A DNA stretch of 64,000 bases from Euonymus europaeus (Eukaryota; Streptophyta; Magnoliopsida; Celastrales; Celastraceae), in the NCBI GenBank assembly GCA_963580455.1, contig OY756961.1, forward strand, positions 6,615,001 through 6,679,000. The letters are read 5' to 3'. Below the pieces are notes generated by a model. It worked only from the letters and a program-made list of their open reading frames with translations, was not told the DNA's origin and did no database searches. Positions 47,876 through 57,973 of this stretch are shown one piece after another (position 1 is the stretch's first letter; each line of letters starts with the position of its first letter). Position numbers and translations under genes: made by a program.

Positions 47876-49741
47876 CTAGAGTGCAGAGGCAATAAAACTT
47901 GATCTGGGGGTATTTTGGTCGTTTAACATGCTGTCCAGTTGTTTTACAAATCTTTCCATGGCTACAGCAGGCAAACAGAGTGGGACCACAATCCCATCCT
48001 CTCCTTCCTTGTTCTTTAGCGGTATATAAAAACTTGCCACACCAGGTATGGCCCCCACACCTCCTTTTGCGGGCCCACCGTAAGCAGGCATACCCCACCC
48101 TAAATCAACCTTTTCGAAACCGGCACGTGTCACATCGGAGACCAAATATGACCGCACCACAGTGAAGTGGGGCCGCCCCTTCAGCGACATCAGATCTGCC
48201 ACTGACTTCATGTACTCTCCATCTACTCCAGCCTTCACCTCCCTCACCTTCTCTACCGCAAATCCTAGCGGGTTCTCTCTGAGATCTCTTGCAGTCGCGA
48301 CTGCGACCGGAAATGCGAACGCGTTCCCGTAGTATCCCTCCGGTACGGGAGAATTCGACTTGCCGCGTGCGTTGATTATGCAGATTATCCGCATCTCTTC
48401 CTCCGGGTCGGGTCGGAGCGCGATGGTGCGCAACCTCCAGAGGCAGGCGGTTAGGATTTCAAAGGTGGGGCGGTTGCGGAGATGAGGTGGGACGAATCTG
48501 CGAATTGCGGAGATTTCTGTGGGACCAAAGAAGAAAGATCGGTGGGCCATGTCATCGAGTGGGATTATAGTTCCCTTGGTGTCCAGTACCTCTTCATATT
48601 CCCTGTGCGTTCGTGTCACGCGCGGTGGGTCTCGGGCAAAGAGAACGTGTCGATCCCAAACTGGCGGCAGTGATGGTGCAGTTGCTCCACGCACCATCTC
48701 GCCCACGGCGGTCATGAATTGGACGAGACCCTGTGCGTCTGCCATTGTGTGGTTGAGACGGAGTGCGAGAATGAAACCGCCGCATCTGAGGCGCGTCACC
48801 TGCCACCAATTTACATTATTAGCAAAACTCACTAGACTCTATAGAACGAAATCTTCTAAAAATAAATACTAAAACGGTTAGAAATTCATTGACTGTTTGA
48901 ATATGTCAAGTTGAGGGCCCATGCATGTGGGTAAGGCTCAGCAACTTATAATATATATTCTTGTATTTTTATGTGCACAAAAAATACACTGGAGAAAATC
49001 ACTTAAGGGATATTTTGGTTGGTGATTTTAATATTTTATTTGAGTCTAAAATGGTATGGATTGGAGAGATCCTGATTTCAATTTCCAATTCTCAAAGTAA
49101 TACTCTTATGATCGGGCATTGAATTTCAACCCAATTTATTAGATGAGAATTTATACCAAATCTTTGATCTTACGTACGTGCCTAACGTTATGATGTCATG
49201 TCAAATAAGATTAGTGGTCCATATTTCTAACTTTTTGCTTTGAAAAAGCGAAGTTTGTAATGCTTTTTCAGTTAGATCCACCAAAAGGAAGTACCTGAAG
49301 AAGCACCAAGGGACAGTTGAGCACACCAGAAGAGCCAGGAACATCAAAAACAAGCTCCTCTAAACAAGGAAATGGAGGTTGAAGTGCATCACCAAAATCT
49401 TCAAGACTAACATCAGCATCACCTTCAACAAACACGACTCCCTCACCGTTACAATCCACCATAAGTTTACGAGCATGGCCTTCCCTGAGCCTCCCCGCTA
49501 ATGGGTAGTAAAAGACCAACGCTTTTGCTAGCGCTTCCTTGATGACCTTAGCAGGGTCTTTCCCTTTCATCGAAGGATTGTAACGATAAAATTGTATAAC
49601 TGGGATGTGGAATCGGAGACCTTCTTGGTCATCGATGTCCGAAAGCGGCTTCAGTTCACGAGGAGTTGGTTTGGAAGGAGAAATTAGTTCAGGTTCATAT
49701 CTACGGACCTTGAACACTAGAGATGCTGGTGGTGAAGCCAT
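47876..49741 (-). CDS. BEBT: BAHD acyltransferase, benzyl alcohol O-benzoyltransferase-like, copy 2
   Basis: Tandem paralogue of 26742-34815. Exon 1 is 49295-49741 (149 aa), the intron is 495 bp with GT-AG ends, and exon 2 is 47876-48799, for 456 aa. HTMAD is at 166-170 and DLGWG at 381-385. The segment [20 protein letters not shown] has the full family spacing that copy 1 lacks. An upstream in-frame ATG at 49801 is rejected because it lies only about 12 bases from the TATA box (49813-49824) and would precede the transcript start; [12 protein letters not shown] also matches the family N-terminus. No lesions. The function is inferred from close similarity to plant benzoyl-CoA:benzyl alcohol transferases; acceptor specificity is not proven. 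Confidence 0.92.
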
Positions 49742-49812
49742 GGTAAGGTAGGAGAGAAAGAAAAGAGAATGATATGTGTTGTGTTGTGTGTGAAGAGTCA
49801 TAATATGTACAT

Positions 49813-49824
49813 GGGTATTTTATA
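49813..49824 (-). promoter_or_regulatory. Candidate TATA box of BAHD copy 2
   Basis: On the minus strand ACTATAAAATACCC lies about 75 bases upstream of the chosen start. The equivalent in copy 1 is at 34911-34920. The surrounding CCACTCTCACTATAAA is shared by both copies. Confidence 0.6.
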
Positions 49825-50061
49825 GTGAGAGTGGCATTAGTGCGAACTTTGTTTTCTTTTCGTTTCTTTTTTTATAGTAATATATGGTTGTTGTAGGTGA
49901 AGTTGCAATGTGAATTCTCACTTTCTTGGCTGCTAATGACTTGATAGATTCAGTAGTTGACTTGACTAGGAAAATGTGACTATTGGCTTGGCTCCTATCA
50001 TCTCTCCAAAAGTTTTTTTTTTTTTTTGAGAATAATCATCTCTCCAAAAGTTGAGGGTTAT

Positions 50062-50340
50062 GGAATCAGTTCTAAAAATGTAACGATATATTATTTGTTT
50101 CAAATAAAAATTACATATAATTTGAGAAGCGTATGAAGTACTTTGTGTTTTATATCCAACGATCTATAATTATCATACATTTTTTATATTGAAATTTATT
50201 TTTGTTTTGAATGAAAAATATATAGTTAGATTCTTAAAATTGATCAGAATACGAATATATATATTTTTAAATGTATTAAACCCCAAAAATATGTGCACAT
50301 GATAGAATTATTATATTCATATGTATTTTCTATATAATAA
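50062..50340. repeat. Inverted-repeat MITE family, copy B
   Basis: ACGATCTATAATTATCATAC and the TTTTGTTTTGAATGAAAAATATA block match copies A (33419-33781, reversed) and C (62590-62950). In the upstream region of BAHD copy 1 the flanking blocks (CCAAAAGTTGA...CCCT[TC]AAGGAT) are close together without this sequence, so it is an insertion specific to copy 2. Confidence 0.55.
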
Positions 50341-50849
50341 CATTTAGACTTCCCTTGAGGATCTTAGTAACCTTAGGATATTAACGTTGAGAGTCGAATT
50401 TGAATTTTTATAATTGAAAAGAAAATATTTTTTATTAATTCTCTAATATTGCTCACATGCGGACATCCGTAACTTTATATATTACGAACAACGAGCTGTT
50501 TCTATGAACCGGTGGAGCCGAATTATGTAACGTGGTCCGCAGCTGAAAAAATCTGTGTGTGTGTGTGTATGACCATCAAACGACAGTGATTTTGGGGAAA
50601 CATTTGTTGGAATATTGTTTGAAAACATCTTGGAAACCTCCTAATTTCTATCCAAAATCTTTTTTCCAGTCTCATGAGTCATGACTAGGCTTTACTTTTT
50701 TTTTTTTTTTTTTCTGTTTTGTGTTGAAAGGCTAACGAGCGTTGGCCTACAAATAATGAAGTTCTTGTGGTAGAAATTAGACAAACAACAAAGCACACTC
50801 TTGTAAAATTGCATTGGCAAAATGTTCACGATGCAATTTGTTTACTTCT

Positions 50850-53636
50850 TTTTTTTTCATTTGAGACTAGCTTTATAGGTTCATGAAGAGATGTTTATAA
50901 AGTTTTGAAATTGGGGAGGGAGAAGGGTTTTTTTATAATATTATTTATAAAAAAATCTCGAACTTTCTCCTCTATAATAAAATTAATAATTTTATATATT
51001 ATTTTCTCCTTAATTTTCTCAAATTAGAGCTCTCAAACTTTCCTCCAGAACAAGTCTTCGAGCCTTGATCTCGTACACTTTCTTGTGCTAAGTTTAAGTG
51101 ATTATTTGAATGCCCAGTCGAATCTTATTTCTCTTGTTACAAGGAAACGACATTGAATAGTGTATTTTGTTTTTTAATTTCTCGTTCAATGAAACTTCCT
51201 TCTCAAAAAACGTCTTAAAAGTTAAAAGGATATGTTTTATATATATATCTTAGAAATTAACTTGTATTTAATTATACCAGGAATGTGGTATATACATCGG
51301 TTGTTGAGTGGAAAAAAGGTTGGAGTTTGGACCCACTTTCAACAGTAGTCTAGACATATTGATTCTGGGATTCATTATTAATATCTGGAAAGTTTCACTT
51401 TTAATATAAAAAATTGTTGCAAAAATATGGGATTAAATATATTTTTAATCATCAAAAGATTTGTCATTTTTTTTAATTACTGAATGTTTAAATATTAAAA
51501 AATAATAACATAAAAATTTAATTTGTTTTAAAATGATCCCTTTAAGTTATTAAATTGGAATAACATGGTTACTATTTTGAAACAACAAAATTATTATATT
51601 AGAACAAATTAAAACTTTACTGATCTGTAATGTTTGAATATTAAGTGATCAATATGATAAATAAAAAATCTTTTAATGACAAAAAATATACTTAATCCCA
51701 AAAATAGGTATGAGTTAAAATATAATAATAACAGTAGTTATTTTATCCAAGTGCTGTGGTCCACATTAATAAAAAAAATTGACGACTAGTGGTCACTGTA
51801 GTATACAACTATACATTATCCTTAACACAGTCTACACAGATATATTCCACATCCTTGAAAAGTTTACACAGGACACAATAACATGTGGACTACATCATCA
51901 TTAGTTTAAAAAACCCACTTTTAGTCAAAGAAAGGCTGCTGACCACCACTTTTTTTTTTTTTACCCAAAATGATACTCTCGAAATGGAGTTAAATTAGAA
52001 CCATAGGATTTACATATACAGAATTTTCTCACTTAACAATAAGATAAGTATGATCAAATTTTTTATCACATGCATAAATACATAAAATTCTTACTTGATA
52101 ACATAATAAATACTTAAGTCAAATCCTAACACGTGACCGCTAACGACCAATTATTATTAGAGAATAACTAATGACTATTCTATTTGGTTGTATATTAATA
52201 TTAATATATGTTGTGATAAGTGTACTATAGTATGTCTCATAGAGTATAAGCTCTCGTAGCGTATACTCTGAAACAAACAGGGGTATAATTTAAGTATCAC
52301 CCCTAACAACTCTTTTTTGCCCTGACTTGGTAGCTAGCACATAAATGTCAATAATGTGAATGTATGTCCATGTAAATATACCTTGAAACTGTATGTGTGT
52401 ATCTATATAGATGGAATTTTTCAAGTGAGGGATCCCACCTTGATTTTTCCACACGGAATCACGTGAATACCATAGATTGTGGTGTAGGTGCGGGCCTCAC
52501 ATGCCCCTGCACCACTTGAAAACTACTCTATATATACATATTAAATTCCAAATGTAGACATGAATCTACTCTACAACCAATTAGGAGCCAATAGTTTGGA
52601 TGGCGTATATACATGTAGAGCTAGGCGAGACAAACCTTCTATTGATATAAAATTTAATCAAATATATTTGAAACACTTTTTTTAAAAAAAAAATGGAAAA
52701 CCCAACTAGATAGTTGTGGAAAGAAATTTAAAAAATAAATAAAATAAAGAATGTTCAAGTAGTGTTATTTGCCTTTAACATGAATTTCTTAGATGGATTC
52801 ATGTAGCGGACTTTAAATATTGTTTAGGTATTGTTTATACTGAAAATAAACTCCAGTCATCTTTCAACATGTGGTGATATGAGACTCGTCGGTAGATCTT
52901 GTTAACAAATCAACGCCTAATACGTGACAAGTAATAATGAATTTTCTCTAATCATTTATTTGTTTTGCAAGTATTATGGTTTAATTTTTTCAGAAAATTA
53001 GATTTTTATTTTTGGAATTCATGAGTGTTCGAAGATTTCTTGTCCAAGGAGGCTACATTTATGAGATTAACTTTTAAAATGTGTCCTATGAACGTTTTGT
53101 TACCAAAAAGGTGAGATTATAGCCAAATAAGATCAAGAAGACTTATCACGAAGTTTAAAGTCTCTACATTCCTAGTTTTTCCAACAACACTTTCAGTTGT
53201 TATGCACAACTAGGGAGCTAAAATTAAAGAACTCTTAGACCTCCACGGCAAGACATTTCCTCTACAGCTAACCATGAACTTTGAGCTAGAGGCTACGACA
53301 TTTCTTTATGTTCAATCAAACTCTGGATTGTAGCCTCCACAACAATTCATATGTTTTGGCTTGTTCAAACCTCCGAATTGTAGATTTCGCGATTATTCTT
53401 ATGCAAAACACGCTTTTTCATACGTTTCGATATATTATCAATAAAATTTCAGTACGTTTCAAGATGTATTACTTTTCAATTATTTCAATCAGTTATTTCA
53501 TTCCATTGTTATATTTCTATATCACTGCTTGTAAGTGATGTTGTGAATATTGAAAAAATTTCAAGAAGACAAACTATGAACCAATAGTTAATTTTGTTTT
53601 CTCTAAACCGCACATAATTTGCCTGATATAAAGTCA
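50850..53636. other. Long AT-rich intergenic region
   Basis: No gene recognised; T runs at about 50695-50715 and 51949-51962. 52741-52800 (GTTCAAGTAGTGTTATTTGC) resembles 47597-47650 in the 3' flank of BAHD copy 2. 52410-52525 has short inverted arms (TTTTCAAGTG / CACTTGAAAA). The ORF at 53308-53538 has no known domain. Confidence 0.4.
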
Positions 53637-56040
53637 GATTGGAGTACAATCTCCTATCAACTTTTGAACTTACTTTTGGCTTTGAATGTATGCACTGGAT
53701 TCGACATCACAAACAGGGTGGTACTATGTACGCCGCTATCAAATTAGATATGAGCAAGGCGTATGATCGAATTGAATGGAATTTTCTTGAGGCTGTCATG
53801 CTCCGACTAGGCTTCTCAGGAAAGTGGGTTTCCCTTGTTATGAAATGTGTCCGCTCGGTTAGTTTCTCTTTCCTCATTAACCAAGAAGTCTCAGGGAATC
53901 TGCGGCCAACTAGGGGGATCCGCCAGGGTGACCCCTTATCCCCTTATTTGTTTGTTTTATGTGCTCAAGGCTTATCATCTCTTATTCACCGAGCACAGGG
54001 CTATGGCCAACTCAAAGGAGTTAAGATTGCGAGGGATAGCCCGGCTATATCCCATATTTTCTTTGCTGATGATAGTCTTATTTTTTGTAGGGCCAAAGAG
54101 AGGGATTTCATGGTACTCAAACACTGTTTGAAGAAATATGAAGATGCCTCGGGTCAAATGATAAATTTTGAGAAGAGTGCATTATCTTTTAGCCTGAATT
54201 CAAACACAGGGGTTGTAACTCATTTGGCATCTGTATTAGGTGTTACAGTAGTGGCAGGACACAATATGTATCTGGGCTTGCCCACTTTTTCTTTGAGGAG
54301 TAAACGGCTGCAATTTGGATATATCTGGGATAGAGTCATGAAGAAACTATCAAGCTGGAGGGAGAATATGTTCTCTGCTGGAGGGAAGGAAGTGATGCTA
54401 AAAGCGGTCATTCAAGCCATACCCACTTATGCTTTATCTTGTTTCAGACTGCCATCTAATATTTGTAAAGATATTCAAGTTGCTTGTGCTCGTTTTTGGT
54501 GGGGTTCCCAGCATGGAAAACGGAAGGTTCACTGGAAGAACTAGAAGTCCCTATGCCGTTCAAAGCAAGAAGGGGGGATGGGGTTTAGAGAAATCTTCGG
54601 ATTTAATCAAGCCTTACTAGCCAAACAGGTGTGCAGATTAATTGAGAGACCTCGATCGCTGGTAGCCTGTGTACTTGGGGGGAGATATTTTCCTCAGGGG
54701 AATATCATGGAGGCATCAATTGGAGGTCAACCCTCCTTTATCTGGAGAAGTCTAATATGGGGTAGGGAATTGGTGGGAAGGGGTGCCCGTTGGGTGGTAG
54801 GCAATGGCGAATCCATTCGTATTTATAAAGACTGGTGGTTACCTAGTCCTCCATCTCTAATGGTAGTTTTGCCTCAGCGGCTGCATGAAGAAATCCGGGT
54901 GAATTGTTTGCTCACAAATGATGGCCGGTGGAATGAAGCTTTGGTGAGGGAAATATTCATCCCACGGGATGCTGAGCTTATCCTTAGCCTCCCCAAATCT
55001 CGCAGATTAATTGAGAATCAGTTATGCTGGCACTATGAGAGGAGAGGAAGATTTACGGTGACCAGTGCTTATCATCTTGCGGTATCTGGACAGGGGGAGA
55101 GTGGCTCTTCCTCTGGTGGCGAAAATCAAGCGTGGTGGAAATGGTTATGGCATCAGAAACTGCCTCCCAAAGTATTTTTTTTGTGTAGAGGGCGTGTTTG
55201 AATTATCTGCCTACGCGCTCCAACTTGCGGAATCACCATGTTCCTATTGAGAGTGGATGTCCCTTGTGTGCTAACTACATAGACAACACGGCTCATGCTC
55301 TGTTTTTTTGCCCTACAGTGCGAACCCATTGGAAATTGCTCCCATGTTGGTTTCTGTTGAAACATTTATCGCATAATTCTTTGATTGATATTCTGGCTAT
55401 GCTACGGGAGAGATTGATTGAGATGGATTTACGTGTGGTGTTTATGGCCATGTGGGAGGCCTGGAACTATCGGAACAGGATTGTGCACGCCAAAAAAGGG
55501 AGACAAAATGTAAACCTCTTTGGGTGGATTCCTCAGTTTTTAAGGGATTTTGATTGTTGTCAGAGGTTGGAAGAATCGGGAAGGCGTGATAATCATGAGG
55601 CGACAGGGAGGTCTCTTCGAGAGGGTGAAGTAGTTGTGCAAGTTGATGCTGCACGGAGGACAGAAGATGGCAGCAGTGTAGTGGGTTGTGTAGTATGAAG
55701 GGAGAATGGAGATATGATCCTTGCAAGTGCAGTGCATATGGTTACTCTAATTCTGTTGAGTTAGCTGAGTTGTTTGCCATCCAGAAGGGGATCCAGCTTG
55801 CAAGAATAGCCCAGGCTCGAAAGGTCCATATTATCAGTGATTCTTTATCTGCAATCAACCAACTCAATACTCGGGAGGAGACTCGAAGTGAATTGGGCCA
55901 TAGGGTATTGCTATTTACATCCACTCTATGCACATAGACTGCAAATAGGCACATAGAGTGGTCAGCTGCAAAACACTTTTACACGTCATTATCCATCAGA
56001 ATAGAGGTTTTTGATGTAGTTGCTTGTACTTTTCTTTTCT
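53637..56040 (+). pseudogene. 5'-truncated LINE (non-LTR retrotransposon): RT, zf-RVT and RNase H
   Basis: 53675-54542 encodes reverse transcriptase with AIKLDMSKAYDRIEW, RGIRQGDPLSPYLFVLC and IFFADDSLIF (the ADD catalytic motif). An in-frame TAG after VHWKN (54543) and a frameshift follow. 54578-55200 holds the linker region (FIWRSLIWGRELVGRGARW). 55198-55700 holds the zf-RVT end (CPLCANYIDNTAHALFFC) and WNYRNRIVHA. RNase H (VVVQVDAARRTEDGSSVVG, and in another frame AELFAIQKGIQLA, IISDSLSAI) follows to about 55950. The endonuclease and ORF1 are absent, a typical 5' truncation. Several stops and shifts make it non-functional. Confidence 0.85.
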
Positions 56041-56797
56041 TTTTTTGAACCAAGCTTGACTTTAGGTCGAATCTTCTTTTGAACAGAAAAATTGGGTCAC
56101 GTAGACAAAGAACGAGAGTCAGGTGATGGGAGCCTTGTTCACTATCAGTCTTGAAAATCGGGATTCGTTCTCTCGCTAATAATGGAACTATAAGGTTTGA
56201 ATTGCTATAAAATGAAAAGATGATAAAATATTTAAAAGATGATAAAATTCACTTATTTGTTATGATATGTGACAATAATATATATAAATATCATTTCTCA
56301 TGGTCATTAACTTCTTCTTAAATATTTTACTAAACAGACCCTATATTTCTAGTTTGATAAATCAATAAAATAAATTAATGAGTTTATTTTTTGAGAAAAA
56401 AATAATTTTTAAAATATAAAAGGACATAATCGTCATTAAAAAAGGACGTAGCCGATATTTTAGTAGTTACTAAGTAGCTCTGTTTTGGCCCAACCATTCC
56501 TTAACGGAAGCGGGACGACGATAGAAATCATACTCTACGCCTTATGGCGTAGATGTTCAGTGGATTTCGGCTATCCGAGTTTGTTTAGGGCCTCATATTT
56601 GCAGTCAAAGCTCGGAGATGACTTTTTTACTTATGTTTTAATTTAGTAATTAGTCTTTTAGTTGGATTAGGATTTCCAAAACATAATTAAGCCTTTGGGC
56701 ATTGTTTCGAATTTATTATTGAGTTTTATAATAATATTTTATTTTTACCTAGCCTAATCATAAGCATGCTCATGTCTTGTATTGTCATGTATAATCT
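56041..56797. other. Spacer between LINE remnant and minisatellite
   Basis: AT-rich with no recognised coding sequence. It may include the 5' end of the MULE whose transposase starts at 57974, but no terminal inverted repeat was identified. Confidence 0.35.
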
Positions 56798-57150
56798 ATG
56801 TGCAGAAAATATATTCTCTGAAAAGGGAGTGTTCTCTTTATGCAGAGAATATATTCTCTGAAAAGGGGGTGTTCTCTTTATGTGCATAGAATATATTCTC
56901 CGAAAAATAGTGTTTTCTTGATGTGCAAAGAATATATTTTCTGAAAAGGGGGTGCACTCTTTATGTGCAGAGAATATATTCTCTGAAAAGGGGTACACTC
57001 TTTTTGTGCATAGAATATATTCTCCGAAAAATAGTGTTCTCTTGATGTGCAGAGAATATATTCTCTCAAAATGGGTGTCTCTTATTGCAGAGAATATATT
57101 CTCTGAAAAGGGGGTGTTCTCTAGGTGCAGAAAATATATTATCTAAAAAA
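56798..57150. repeat. Palindromic minisatellite, about 41-bp period, nine copies
   Basis: Each unit holds the palindrome AGAGAATATATTCTCT or a variant. Copies start near 56802, 56843, 56885, 56927, 56968, 57008, 57049, 57088 and 57126. Between palindromes two spacer types occur, GAAAAGGGGGTG..CTCTTTATGTGC and GAAAAATAGTGTTCTCTTGATG. The block starting GCATAGAATATATTCTCC recurs 124 bp later (56885 and 57009), giving a three-unit higher-order period. Both strands stay open for long stretches, but the peptides are mere repeats. Confidence 0.9.
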
Positions 57151-57256
57151 TGGAAAACTATACAACTTTTTAATATCTATATAAACATAGATATGATTCT
57201 TCTTGGCAACATGCATACGAGCAGAAGATATGAATTTAGATCAATTGAGGTTCTAG

Positions 57257-57866
57257 TAGGGATGGCAACGGGGCGGGGCGGGGCCGGGTATGCTCTCCCC
57301 ATCCCCGAACCCGAACTCCATCCCCGCCCCCATCCCCGAACCCGAACCCGATTTTTGGAGTTCGGGGAATCCCCGAACCCGAACCCGACGGGGACGGGTA
57401 TCACCCGAACCCGAACCCATCCCCGAACCCCAAAAATACTACAATATTATATGTATTTGTATTATATGTATATACATGTATGTGTTAGTATGTATGTATT
57501 ATATATATATATATGTCATATGTATATATGTATGTCAATATATATATATATGTGTGTATGTTTGTCAATGTATATATATATGTGTGTATATATGTATGTC
57601 AATGTATGTATATATATGTGTGTATTAATCTATTAGATATATGTAATATATATATAAATAATATATGTATTATATATATATTTAAATAAAATATTAAAAA
57701 AAGTTCGGGTCGGGTTCGGGGCCGGGTAAGGTATTACCATACCCTACCCGTCCCCGGGCAGTGGGGTTCGGGTGGCACCCGAACCCGAAATATCGGGTCC
57801 CTAACCCGAAATTTCGGGTCGGGTACCCGCGGGGCCCCGAACCCGCGGGGAATTTTGCCATCCCTA
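57257..57866. mobile_element. hAT-type MITE, 610 bp, with CCCGAACCCGAA arrays
   Basis: Termini TAGGGATGGCAA (57257) and TTGCCATCCCTA (57866) are perfect inverted repeats. The flanks are a perfect 8-bp target duplication GGTTCTAG (57249-57256 and 57867-57874), the hAT signature. Subterminal arms are rich in CCCGAACCCGAA and its complement (57295-57425 and 57700-57850). The centre is an AT/GT microsatellite-like stretch (57440-57680). It sits just upstream of the MULE transposase start. ORFs across it are artefacts of the repeats. Confidence 0.92.
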
Positions 57867-57973
57867 GGTTCTAGGCCAATGATCTACGATTATCAAGTGG
57901 TTCAAGTGATCAGGTAAATATACAACTTTTTAATTGTTTTAGGAAATTTTTTTCGTTAATTGCAGTTACTCAA

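Noticed and set aside
49742..49801. N-terminal extension of BAHD copy 2 from ATG 49801
   Set aside because: The ATG is only about 12 bases from the TATA box and the extension (CA-repeat encoded) is not part of the BAHD family.
56726..57146. Regular repeats with palindromes resembling a CRISPR array
   Set aside because: Plant nuclear sequence; the spacers are repeats of each other, not unique, so it is a minisatellite.
57085..57636. 183-aa ORF rich in Pro/Glu then Tyr/Ile/Cys
   Set aside because: It spans the minisatellite, the hAT MITE arms and the AT/GT microsatellite-like centre; the codons are repeat by-products.
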